A stretch of 50,250 nt of DNA from Nitrospirota bacterium (lineage in GTDB: Bacteria; Nitrospirota; Thermodesulfovibrionia; Thermodesulfovibrionales; Magnetobacteriaceae): contig JADFYO010000023.1 in NCBI GenBank assembly GCA_015233015.1, forward strand, positions 1 through 50,250, given 5' to 3'. Positions 1 to 7,955 of this stretch are shown here, piece by piece. Below the pieces are notes generated by a model. It was not told the DNA's origin. It saw nothing but the letters and a program-made list of their open reading frames with translations, and searched no databases. A program made the translations under genes and the position numbers. Each line of letters opens with the position of its first letter. Within the stretch, counting starts at the first letter, position 1.

Positions 1-2
1 CA

Positions 3-1163
3 GATAACAACGGGTATGTTTATGTTGCCGAAGGTGGCAATAATAGAATTCAGAAATTTACAAGCGATGGAACTTTTGTTACCAAATGGGGCAGCAGTGG
101 TGCAGGAAACGGCATGTTTAATTCTCCTGGCGCTATAGTAGTGGACAACAAAGGGTATGTTTATGTTGTCGATTCAGGCAATTATAGAATCCAGAAATTT
201 GCTCCTAATAATATCAGCAGCACCGACAACTTAACAATAACCAAATCCGGCACGGGTTCAGGCACAGTAACGACGTCAAGCGGAACTCTAAGCTGGAGCG
301 GCAGCACCGGCACAGCGTCGTACACATCTGGCACATCGGTAACGCTGGCGGCAGTGGCATCCTCCGGTTCTACGTTTACAAGCTGGTCGGGGTGTGATTC
401 ATCAAGCGGTTCTACCTGTACTGTTTCAATGTCGGCAGCTAAAAACGTAACAGCAACATTTACGTCATCAGGGTCAACATCATATACCCTTAGTGTAATG
501 AAATCCGGTACAGGTTCAGGCACCGTAACGGCGTCAAGTGGAACTCTAAGCTGGAGCGGCAGCACAGGCACAGCGTCGTACACATCTGGCACATCAGTAA
601 CGCTGACAGCAGTGGCATCCTCCGGTTCTACGTTTACAAGCTGGTCGGGGTGTGATTCATCAAGCGGTTCTACCTGTACTGTTTCAATGTCGGCAACTAA
701 AAGCGTAACGGCAACATTTACGTCAGGCATGTCGGATTCTGACGCTGCCTCTGCGGCATTTGACGCAATCTATAGTCAATATGTTTCGTGGTTCGGGTCA
801 AAATCAGGGAGCCTACAGACGGGAACATCATGGGTAGCCTATTACCAATTATATACCATTGGCGCTTACCTTGTAGCCGGTACAGATGGAAATCTGTATG
901 TGTATTATAATGGTCAGCTTACAAGTTTAGGGCTAACATGGCAGCCATTAGGCAAGGCAGCCTCAAAGATTACCTCCATCTATAATCAATATGCCTCATG
1001 GTTTGGCTCAACATCCGGCGGCATAGGCGCGGGAACATCCGACTCAGGAACGTACTACTACCAATGGTACACCAATGGTGCAGCCATTGTAGCCTGGACA
1101 GACGGCAGTTTGTACACATATTATAACGGTACCTCGTACGCTTTAGGGGTAAAATGGGAATAG
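3..1163 (+). CDS. Secreted NHL/InlB-repeat protein, 5' end outside window
   Basis: The reading frame is open from the window edge, so the start is missing. The N-terminal visible part has two NHL-type beta-propeller strands (GYVYVxxxGNxRIQKF) at about residues 4-20 and 46-62. Two InlB/'bacterial repeat' modules of about 75 residues follow, each with a WSGCDSSSGSTC cysteine pair that probably forms a disulfide outside the cytoplasm. The C-terminus is a tandem pair of an aromatic-rich module of about 60 residues (YxQYxSWFGSxSG...YYNGxxxxLGxxW). The same parts recur in the four large genes at 9305-19496, so this is a fifth family member lying about 8 kb away. The domain pattern suggests a cell-surface or secreted binding protein; no enzymatic function can be assigned. 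Confidence 0.85.
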   Translation, partial: DNNGYVYVAEGGNNRIQKFTSDGTFVTKWGSSGAGNGMFNSPGAIVVDNKGYVYVVDSGNYRIQKFAPNNISSTDNLTITKSGTGSGTVTTSSGTLSWSGSTGTASYTSGTSVTLAAVASSGSTFTSWSGCDSSSGSTCTVSMSAAKNVTATFTSSGSTSYTLSVMKSGTGSGTVTASSGTLSWSGSTGTASYTSGTSVTLTAVASSGSTFTSWSGCDSSSGSTCTVSMSATKSVTATFTSGMSDSDAASAAFDAIYSQYVSWFGSKSGSLQTGTSWVAYYQLYTIGAYLVAGTDGNLYVYYNGQLTSLGLTWQPLGKAASKITSIYNQYASWFGSTSGGIGAGTSDSGTYYYQWYTNGAAIVAWTDGSLYTYYNGTSYALGVKWE

Positions 1164-1190
1164 ACACGAACGCTGAATATCGTTGACGTG

Positions 1191-1226
1191 AATGGAAATG
1201 GCGGCTTAATGGCCGCCATTTCCATT
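1191..1226 (+). terminator. Perfect 15-bp inverted repeat, probable terminator
   Basis: The arms 1191-1205 and 1212-1226 are perfectly complementary around a 6-nt loop, 27 bases after the stop of the repeat-protein gene. There is no T-run after the stem, so it is not a textbook intrinsic terminator and could instead protect the 3' end of the message. Confidence 0.6.
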
Positions 1227-1288
1227 AAGACGCTGTGCCAGACGTTGACCTTACCAGTACGTTTGCCCTTGTTTATAAAATAAATAGT

Positions 1289-1317
1289 TTGACTTTATGA
1301 AATGAAATGATTATACT
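1289..1317 (+). promoter_or_regulatory. Sigma-70-like promoter for the RodZ-like gene
   Basis: TTGACT (1289-1294) and TATACT (1312-1317) are separated by 17 bases. The predicted transcription start near 1324 leaves a leader of only about 11 nt before the GTG start at 1335. Confidence 0.65.
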
Positions 1318-1334
1318 ATACACGGGTTGGTATC

Positions 1335-2516
1335 GTGATAGGTGACTATCTCAAAAAATGCCGTCAAGGCACGAATTTGTCGTTAGAGGATATATCCTCG
1401 GCGACAATGATAAAGTTATCCTATTTGAAGGCGCTGGAAGACGAGGATTTTCAGGAGTTGCCCTGCGAAGTCTTTACCAGGGGATATATTCGTGTGTATT
1501 TGGAGTTCCTGTCTTTGGATAGTTCAGAGGGTTTAAAGATTTATCAGGATGAGGGAGTTCACAAATTCAAATCAAATGACGCCAAAAACAGCAATCGCGT
1601 GGGGCTTATTAGTGCCGGTTTTGTGAAAGTGCCGGCAGAAGTAATTAATGAGCCGAATCCCTTCAACGCCCATAATCTCTTCAATGCACCCAACCCCAAC
1701 CCCAACCCCAACCCCAATGTCATAGATAAGATCAAGCCCGGCTACACGCGAAACATAGTTTATTTACTCGTATTATTGGCCTTTTTGGTCGTCGCGGTGT
1801 TTTCGGCGAGGGCGTTTTTTAATGTTACGAAGAAAAGTACTGCCTCTGTAACCCGTCCCGTTGACAGAAGCGGGAACGAGGCACTGAGAGACATCCCGCC
1901 ATCCGGCAGAATTCATTTGCCTGAGCTGGCCCCTGACCAGACAACTGTATCGGGTGAGAAAAAGGCCGTTTCGAAATCCTCGGACTCAAAAAAGACAAGC
2001 CCGCGGCCATCTGGCAAGGTAAAAGAATCCATGAACCTTATGAGGAAACCGGCTGCCAACCCTGCCAACCCTGATGGGGCAGGTACCTCTGGTGGGCAGA
2101 GTGCCCCTGGCCCGGAATTGCGGCAATTAAAGGACGTCTCTAATGTTGTGCAAAAGATGAAAAAAGTGGCATCATCCCTTAACTCGCTCAAGACATCTAT
2201 CGTAAAAGTTAAAGCTGGCGCAGCAGCCAGAAACAGCGGCAAATCTGCAAATCCCATAACAGTAGAGCCTGTCACACCGCCCGTGCCAAGCGGGGAGAAA
2301 GGGGAAGAGGAGACAATCGACGCCGAAAAAGATCCAGACAGGTCGGCCGTTGACACTTCCAGGGTATTTTCTTCATCCAGAGGTATAACCGGAGCGCCCG
2401 GCTCTGAAGCCTTATTCGTCGCGCCCGAAGGGGTAACAGAACAGTGCGGGTTGTCTGAAAAGAGCAGTGTTTCAGTGAGCGCCCCGATTTTGACACAACT
2501 GCAGCAGCCTTCATAA
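1335..2516 (+). CDS. RodZ-like membrane protein with N-terminal HTH_25 domain
   Basis: The 393-residue protein starts at GTG. Residues 1-75 form a cytoplasmic helix-turn-helix domain of the HTH_25/RodZ type (MIGDYLKKCRQGTNLSLEDI onward, with the typical LKALEDEDF and RGYIRxYLEFL segments). An Asn-Pro repeat lies at about 117-127 and one membrane helix at about 137-160 (IVYLLVLLAFLVVAVF). The long C-terminal tail is rich in Pro, Ser and Lys and presumably periplasmic. In the RodZ family the HTH contacts MreB at the membrane, but the tail here shows no recognisable DUF4115 domain, so I call it RodZ-like only. The gene has its own promoter and precedes the DUF2760/Hsp70 genes. Confidence 0.75.
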   Translation: MIGDYLKKCRQGTNLSLEDISSATMIKLSYLKALEDEDFQELPCEVFTRGYIRVYLEFLSLDSSEGLKIYQDEGVHKFKSNDAKNSNRVGLISAGFVKVPAEVINEPNPFNAHNLFNAPNPNPNPNPNVIDKIKPGYTRNIVYLLVLLAFLVVAVFSARAFFNVTKKSTASVTRPVDRSGNEALRDIPPSGRIHLPELAPDQTTVSGEKKAVSKSSDSKKTSPRPSGKVKESMNLMRKPAANPANPDGAGTSGGQSAPGPELRQLKDVSNVVQKMKKVASSLNSLKTSIVKVKAGAAARNSGKSANPITVEPVTPPVPSGEKGEEETIDAEKDPDRSAVDTSRVFSSSRGITGAPGSEALFVAPEGVTEQCGLSEKSSVSVSAPILTQLQQPS

Positions 2517-2518
2517 CA

Positions 2519-2548
2519 TTGACAATACCCGTATGATGTTGTTATAGT
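2519..2548 (+). promoter_or_regulatory. Strong sigma-70-like promoter, possibly leaderless
   Basis: TTGACA (2519-2524), an 18-base spacer and TATAGT (2543-2548) make a near-consensus promoter. The ATG of the DUF2760 gene at 2555 falls where transcription would start, and no Shine-Dalgarno sequence lies between the -10 box and the ATG. Confidence 0.65.
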
Positions 2549-2554
2549 ACTCCC

Positions 2555-3187
2555 ATGCTGGACAGGAAAAAACTGTTTATTGTCATTGCCGCTCTTACGA
2601 CTGGTTCCGCGGTCTTGTTGTCATTTGTTGCGGTTAATCTGAATGTCCCTAAGATGTTTCTCGTAGGAATATTTACCGCTGCCGGTCTGATAACCTCTGC
2701 GGTTGTTTATGGCGCGGTAAGTGCCTTGATTGCGAAAGTCAATGACGCCGCTGAGGCGGATGTCTCGTCTAAGGATGCCGCGGCTGAAGTTCGGGAAGTC
2801 CCCGCGTTTGACTATAAGGCCGTTCAAACGCTTATGATTTTACAGAAGAAGGGCCGTCTGATAGACTTCCTTCAGGAAGACATAAGCAGTTACAATGACC
2901 AGCAAATTGGCCGCGCGGTACGCTCAATCCATGCGGGATGCAGGGAGGCCATTACAGAATATATGAAAATAGAACCTGTCAGGCACGAAACAGAAGGCAA
3001 TGAGGTAACGGTCGAGGCAGGCTTTGACCCGTCGTCAGTTTGCCTTACTGGTAATGTTACAGGTCAGCCGCCATTTCGTGGGGTGCTGAGGCACTGTGGA
3101 TGGCGTGTTGTGGAGACGTCTTTGCCTGAAATTTCCGAAGGCCATGACCTCAGCATTGTAGAGCCTGCCGAGGTTGAAATGTCTTAA
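2555..3187 (+). CDS. DUF2760-family membrane protein, Hsp70-associated
   Basis: The 210-residue protein has two hydrophobic segments at about 7-27 and 33-55, then a soluble part of about 120 residues containing LMILQKKGRLIDFLQEDIS..YNDQQIGRAVRSIHAGCREAI and a late RGVLRHCGWRV segment. This pattern matches DUF2760 as I remember it. DUF2760 proteins commonly sit next to paired Hsp70-family genes, as here, so the protein probably works with those chaperone-like ATPases. Its molecular role is not known. The start at 2555 is chosen because it places the first membrane helix properly and coincides with the predicted transcript start. Confidence 0.8.
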   Translation: MLDRKKLFIVIAALTTGSAVLLSFVAVNLNVPKMFLVGIFTAAGLITSAVVYGAVSALIAKVNDAAEADVSSKDAAAEVREVPAFDYKAVQTLMILQKKGRLIDFLQEDISSYNDQQIGRAVRSIHAGCREAITEYMKIEPVRHETEGNEVTVEAGFDPSSVCLTGNVTGQPPFRGVLRHCGWRVVETSLPEISEGHDLSIVEPAEVEMS

Positions 3188-3203
3188 AAAAAAGTGTGTT
3201 AAT

Positions 3204-3232
3204 TTGAGATAAAGACATGGTCGCGATAAAAT
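3204..3232 (+). promoter_or_regulatory. Sigma-70-like promoter for the Hsp70 pair
   Basis: TTGAGA (3204-3209) and TAAAAT (3227-3232) are separated by 17 bases, each one mismatch from consensus. The predicted start near 3239 gives a leader of about 40 nt carrying the duplicated initiation site described next. Confidence 0.6.
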
Positions 3233-3251
3233 TCCCGCCTTTTACAACATA

Positions 3252-3286
3252 AGGAGTTGCCGATGAAGAGGAGTTGCCGATGAAGA
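3252..3286 (+). repeat. 17-bp tandem duplication of a translation-initiation site
   Basis: The unit GGAGTTGCCGATGAAGA occurs at 3253-3269 and again, without change, at 3270-3286. Each copy contains a Shine-Dalgarno sequence and an ATG. The two ATGs (3263 and 3280) are in different frames. Confidence 0.9.
3263..3283 (+). CDS. Six-codon leader ORF (MKRSCR) overlapping the Hsp70 start
   Basis: AAGGAG at 3251-3256 sits seven bases before the ATG at 3263. The ORF ends in TGA at 3281-3283, overlapping the ATG of the Hsp70 gene (ATGA). It could couple translation or simply be a by-product of the 17-bp duplication. Expression is unproven. Confidence 0.3.
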   Translation: MKRSCR

Positions 3287-5103
3287 ATTCGCCGTTTATA
3301 GTTGGGATAGACTTAGGGACGACCAACTGCGTCGTTTCATATATAGATACGCAAAAGGACGATTTCCTGTGTAATCTCTTTGACATACCGCAGGTTACAG
3401 ACATTGGGGTGGTTGAGAAGCTGCCCTCGCTGCCGTCGTTTTTATATATGCCGCTCGACTCTGAAAAGCCGGAGGTAAGTTATAAGCTGCCGTGGGATGC
3501 CGATAAGTCCGTAGGCGCTGTCGTAGGAAAGTATGCCCTGACGCGCGGCGCTCAGACGCCAACGCGTGTCATTTCCTCGGCGAAGTCGTGGCTCTGCCAC
3601 GCCGGGGTTGACAGGCAGTCACCTATCCTGCCGTGGAACGTTCAGGATGCGGCTATAAAACTCTCACCGGTAGCGGTATCCTCGGCTTATTTGAGCCATA
3701 TCAGACAGGCGTGGAACCACATCATGGCCGCGGCAGATAAGACCTATGCGCTCGAGGCGCAGGACATCTACCTGACCGTCCCCGCGTCGTTTGACGCCGT
3801 AGCGCGTGACCTTACGGTAAAGGCGGCCGCTATGGCCGGCCTTCCCGATGTCAATCTTATCGAGGAACCCCTTAGCGCATTTTACTCGTGGGTAAACGGG
3901 AATCCCGATGGTTGGAGGAAAGAGGTTACGGTTGGGGATATCGTGGTGGTTTGTGATATTGGTGGAGGCACGACTGATTTCAGTCTTATCGAGGTATGTG
4001 AGGAGGATGGTGAGCTTGTCCTGAAGAGAATTGCCGTCGGTGACCACATACTGCTTGGCGGGGACAACATGGACCTCACGCTTGCCTATGCCGTCAAAAA
4101 GAAATTCAATGATGAAGGCGTAACAATAGATTCATATCAGATGCTGGGGCTTGTTCATAGCTGCCGCGAGGCCAAAGAAAAGATACTGAGCGACCCATCC
4201 TGCGCCAATGTCGATATAGTAGTGCTGGGGCGCGGCAGGTCTGTCGTTGGCGGCGCTATCAGGACGGTTCTCAATAGACTAGAGGTTGAGCAGTCAATAG
4301 TGGAAGGATTTTTCCCCAAATGCACTATCGAAGAGACCCCCGTTGAGAGGCGTACGTCAGGCTTTAAAGAACTAGGCCTTCAGTATTCCTCAGACCCGGC
4401 GGTGACGAAGTTTCTGTCGAAGTTTCTCAAGCAGCACCTTGTGCATAAGGACAAGGCCGCGACATTCATTCATCCCACAAAGATACTATTTAACGGCGGA
4501 GTGACAAAGGGAATATCGCTGCGGGAGCGGGTCAGAGAGGTACTTGGCGGGTGGTTAGAGGCCGAGGGTGCTGAGGCGGTAACCGTCCTTGGTGGAAACG
4601 ACCCCGATACGGCCGTTGCCATTGGGGCGGCCTGTTATGGCTATACGAAAAGGGGAAAGGGCATACGGGTCAGGGGCGGGGCCGGACGTGCCTACTACAT
4701 CGGGGTTGAGACCTCTATGCCGGCAGTTCCCGGGATGCCGGCGCCGGTTAGGGCCGTATGCGTGGTGCCGTTTGGGATGGAAGAGGGCACAGATACAGGT
4801 ATTGCCGGGCATGTGTTTGGCCTCGTTGTAGGTGAGCAGTCGGTGTTCAGATTCTTTGGCTCGAATATCAGAAAGGAAGACGCGCCCGGTCAGGTGCTCG
4901 ATGAATGGGACGAAACGGAGTTGTCTGAGCTTGCCTCATTAGAGACTGCCCTTGAGGCCGCCAATGATTCCAGTGAGACGGCGGTAGTGCCTGTGAAAAT
5001 ACACAGCTATCTGACAGAGATAGGAACGCTGGAACTTTGGTGCGAGGCGCTTGAGGGCCAGAGGAAGTGGAAACTCGAGTTCAGTGTCCGGCAAGAGGCT
5101 TAG
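3280..5103 (+). CDS. Hsp70-family (DnaK-like) ATPase, first of a pair
   Basis: The 607-residue protein carries the actin-fold nucleotide-binding signatures of Hsp70: GIDLGTTNCVV at about residues 9-19, TVPASFD near 166, DIGGGTTDF at 226-234 and a GGDNMDL segment. The C-terminal third is beta-rich and there is no obvious helical lid or EEVD-like tail, so it is not housekeeping DnaK. ATG 3280 is preferred over the in-frame TTG at 3274 because GAGGAG (3268-3273) lies six bases upstream of it. The stop overlaps the next Hsp70 gene by one base (TAGTG), suggesting translational coupling. It is likely a specialised chaperone; the client is unknown. Confidence 0.88.
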   Translation: MKNSPFIVGIDLGTTNCVVSYIDTQKDDFLCNLFDIPQVTDIGVVEKLPSLPSFLYMPLDSEKPEVSYKLPWDADKSVGAVVGKYALTRGAQTPTRVISSAKSWLCHAGVDRQSPILPWNVQDAAIKLSPVAVSSAYLSHIRQAWNHIMAAADKTYALEAQDIYLTVPASFDAVARDLTVKAAAMAGLPDVNLIEEPLSAFYSWVNGNPDGWRKEVTVGDIVVVCDIGGGTTDFSLIEVCEEDGELVLKRIAVGDHILLGGDNMDLTLAYAVKKKFNDEGVTIDSYQMLGLVHSCREAKEKILSDPSCANVDIVVLGRGRSVVGGAIRTVLNRLEVEQSIVEGFFPKCTIEETPVERRTSGFKELGLQYSSDPAVTKFLSKFLKQHLVHKDKAATFIHPTKILFNGGVTKGISLRERVREVLGGWLEAEGAEAVTVLGGNDPDTAVAIGAACYGYTKRGKGIRVRGGAGRAYYIGVETSMPAVPGMPAPVRAVCVVPFGMEEGTDTGIAGHVFGLVVGEQSVFRFFGSNIRKEDAPGQVLDEWDETELSELASLETALEAANDSSETAVVPVKIHSYLTEIGTLELWCEALEGQRKWKLEFSVRQEA

Positions 5104-7955
5104 TGCCGGGGCACTCGCGATATATCATAGGCATTGACCTTGGCACTACAAACTCCTCCGCAGCGTATGTCGATACAGAGCAGAGCGAGGCGCTGCACAT
5201 ATTTGAAATACCTCAGCTCGTTGGCGAAGGACAGGTAAGCGCACGGCCTCAGCTGCCGTCGTTTTTATATCTTACAAGCGAATATGATAGGGCCTCTTTT
5301 GACGCGGCACTGCCGTGGTCAAAGGACATCTCATATATTGTTGGTGAGTTTGCACGGGTGAAGGGGGCAGTTGCCCCGCTGAATCTCGTCTCATCGGCAA
5401 AATCATGGCTTTGCCACAGCCGCGTAGGGCGCAAATCTCCGATTTTACCGTGGGGAAGGCAGGACGCAGACGGTGGAAAACTCTCCCCCATTGAGGCGTC
5501 ATGCCGCTATCTAAGGCATATCAGAGAGGCATGGAATTATGTAATTGCCCGTGGGGAAGTGGCAAAGAAACTCGAAAATCAGGCAGTAGTAATCACCATA
5601 CCCGCGTCGTTTGACGAATCCGCAAGGGAGCTGACCTCAGAGGCCGCCCAAATGGCGGGCATTAAGACATTTACGATGCTCGAGGAACCACAGGCCGCCT
5701 TTTACTCATGGCTGGCCGCACATGAGGACGACTGGCAGCACATTATTAAAACAGACCAGTTAATACTTGTCTTTGACGTGGGCGGCGGGACGACGGATTT
5801 TAATCTCATCACGCTGAAAGAGGCTGGCGGTGTGCCGGTGTTTCAGAGAATGGCGGTTGGAGACCACTTAATGCTTGGCGGTGACAACATGGACCTCGCT
5901 CTGGCCATGGCGATGGAGGCCAGTATATTAGGCGGGAAGCGTACGCTGGGGATTCAGGGCTGGGTGTCGCTTTCCGAGCAGTGCAGGGCTGCCAAAGAGG
6001 CGCTTCTTTGTGATACTCCAGACGGCTCAAAGTCCTTCGATGTGTCAATCCTGGGCACAGGGCGCAGCGTCATAGGCAGTTCGGTAACTGGACATATCAC
6101 CTATGACGACGTAAGGCGAGTGGTTATAGAAGGTTTTTTTCGGCAAGTCGATATGTCAGACCCAATAAATAAAGACAAGCGCTCAGGATTTCAGGAACTT
6201 GGCCTTCCATACGTTACCGACACGTCGGTGATGAAACACCTCTCTTCATTTTTAAAACGTCACGCGGTAAATCCCGCACTTCCCGTTCACAGCGGCGGCG
6301 GGGTTTCAATAGTCCGGCCAGATGTCATCTTATTTAACGGCGGGGTCTTTAAGTCAGCGCTCATAAGGCAGTGCGCTATCGATGGCCTAAGGCACTGGTT
6401 TAAAGGGCAGGCGGATTGGACGATTGACATACTTGAAAACGACAGGTTTGACCACGCGGTCTCTCTGGGGGCGGCGTACTATGGACTTGTTAAGAGGCAG
6501 GCGGCATCTGAACCCGATACAAAGAAAGTAAGAATTTCAGGCGGGCTTGGCAAGGCATATTATATAAGTGTCAAGACCGGAGAACAAGCCCCTGGCATCA
6601 TATCTGCCGCCTGCATAGTGCCTCGGGGATTTGAAGAGGGCGGTGAGCTTCATATTCTTGAGCCGGAGTTTCATGTTGCCGCCAACACTCCCGTCTCTTT
6701 TTCGGTCTATTGTTCTTCATACAGGGCGGGCGACAGGCCGGGGGATATTATCAGCGCCGACAGGGACTCCCTTATAGAACTCCCCAAGATAAAGACTATC
6801 CTTCATTATGGGAAAAAGGGCGCTGCGGTCATTCTTCCCGTATCGCTTGGCATACGGCTGAACGAATACGGCACGCTTGACGTGTGGTGCGAGGCGAAGA
6901 ACACGACACATAAGTGGAGGCTTGCCTTTGATATACGCAAGGTACCGGAGAGCGATGTATTTTCAGCGCGCCACACACTAAACGAGGCTAACATAGACGT
7001 GGCTGTCAGCCTTATAGAAAGGGCCTTTTCCGGTCAACCCGGGGACACTCCCGACGACCTCCCACGGGCACTGCCTGAAGCACTTGGCATCCCAAATAAG
7101 GCCGACTGGCCGCTGTCAGCTATCAGAAAGATGTGGGATGCGCTCATTGCACTTCGTCAGAGGCGTCTTGTTACACCGCGTCATGAGTCGCGGTGGCTTA
7201 ATCTTGCGGGATTTTTATTGAGACCCGGGTTTGGTCATCCTCTGGATGAATGGAGGATAAAGGAGTTGTGGAAGCTGTTTTCTGAAGGTGTAAGATTTTC
7301 CCGCGACGGGCAGTGCCGCCTTGAGTGGTGGATACTGTGGAGGCGTGTTTCCGGAGGACTTGCGACACATCATCAGGACATCGTCTATAAGCGCATAGCG
7401 CCGTTTATTATATCATCGAAAAAAATGAAGGGTCCGCGCCTTCAGAGCGCGGAGTTTGTGGAGCTGTGGATGCTTGCCTGCAGCCTCGAGCACCTCAGTC
7501 CTAAGATTAAGATTGCACTTGGAGATGAGCTGGTTAGTATAATTAAAAAAGAGAAGGGCAGGGCGCTTGGAAGCCACTTCTGGTCATTATCGAGAATTGG
7601 GGCGAGAATGAGTTTTTACGGCCAGTTGGACAGACAGGTCCCGAAAGATGTGGCTGAGAGGTGGATAAGAGAATGCCTCGCAGTGACCTGGACGAAGCCG
7701 GAGGATGCGGCCTATGCGGTTGCCCAGCTTGCCAGAAAAACCGGTGACAGGACAAGGGATATAGACGATGCCCTGCGCATCGACATTTTTAAAAGACTTC
7801 GACCATATGCCGAAGGGCATCCACCGGCCAGATGGGCAAGGCGCTATATCAGACAGATAGAGGAACTGACGCCGCTCGATAACGCCGATGAAAACGAAAT
7901 ATTTGGCGAGTCCCTCCCGATAGGTCTAATCGTTGAGGCGGGTGTACCCGAATGA
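5103..7955 (+). CDS. Hsp70-family ATPase with C-terminal DUF3731-like region
   Basis: The 950-residue protein is a paralogue of its upstream neighbour, with GIDLGTTNSS near the N-terminus, a TIPASFD segment, FDVGGGTTDF around 226-235 and GGDNMDL. A further region of about 320 residues follows, rich in Trp and Arg (for example WWILWRRVSGGLATHHQDI), which matches my recollection of DUF3731. GTG 5103 is chosen because it overlaps the previous stop; an upstream GTG at 5067 would lie wholly inside the first Hsp70 gene. The stop overlaps the M48 protease start as ATGA. The DUF2760 + Hsp70 + Hsp70-DUF3731 set looks like one functional unit. Confidence 0.85.
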   Translation: MPGHSRYIIGIDLGTTNSSAAYVDTEQSEALHIFEIPQLVGEGQVSARPQLPSFLYLTSEYDRASFDAALPWSKDISYIVGEFARVKGAVAPLNLVSSAKSWLCHSRVGRKSPILPWGRQDADGGKLSPIEASCRYLRHIREAWNYVIARGEVAKKLENQAVVITIPASFDESARELTSEAAQMAGIKTFTMLEEPQAAFYSWLAAHEDDWQHIIKTDQLILVFDVGGGTTDFNLITLKEAGGVPVFQRMAVGDHLMLGGDNMDLALAMAMEASILGGKRTLGIQGWVSLSEQCRAAKEALLCDTPDGSKSFDVSILGTGRSVIGSSVTGHITYDDVRRVVIEGFFRQVDMSDPINKDKRSGFQELGLPYVTDTSVMKHLSSFLKRHAVNPALPVHSGGGVSIVRPDVILFNGGVFKSALIRQCAIDGLRHWFKGQADWTIDILENDRFDHAVSLGAAYYGLVKRQAASEPDTKKVRISGGLGKAYYISVKTGEQAPGIISAACIVPRGFEEGGELHILEPEFHVAANTPVSFSVYCSSYRAGDRPGDIISADRDSLIELPKIKTILHYGKKGAAVILPVSLGIRLNEYGTLDVWCEAKNTTHKWRLAFDIRKVPESDVFSARHTLNEANIDVAVSLIERAFSGQPGDTPDDLPRALPEALGIPNKADWPLSAIRKMWDALIALRQRRLVTPRHESRWLNLAGFLLRPGFGHPLDEWRIKELWKLFSEGVRFSRDGQCRLEWWILWRRVSGGLATHHQDIVYKRIAPFIISSKKMKGPRLQSAEFVELWMLACSLEHLSPKIKIALGDELVSIIKKEKGRALGSHFWSLSRIGARMSFYGQLDRQVPKDVAERWIRECLAVTWTKPEDAAYAVAQLARKTGDRTRDIDDALRIDIFKRLRPYAEGHPPARWARRYIRQIEELTPLDNADENEIFGESLPIGLIVEAGVPE

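Noticed and set aside
182-730. Long minus-strand frame (182 codons), and similar ones at 14085-14324 and 16008-16412
   Set aside because: These are antisense reads of the InlB-type repeats; the repeat composition keeps that frame open, and no start signal or family fits.
3274-3279. TTG start two codons before the first Hsp70 ATG
   Set aside because: The Shine-Dalgarno GAGGAG ends at 3273, directly against this TTG and six bases from the ATG at 3280.
5067-5102. Upstream GTG start for the second Hsp70
   Set aside because: It lies inside the first Hsp70 gene; GTG 5103 overlaps the stop exactly and gives a normal Hsp70 N-terminus.
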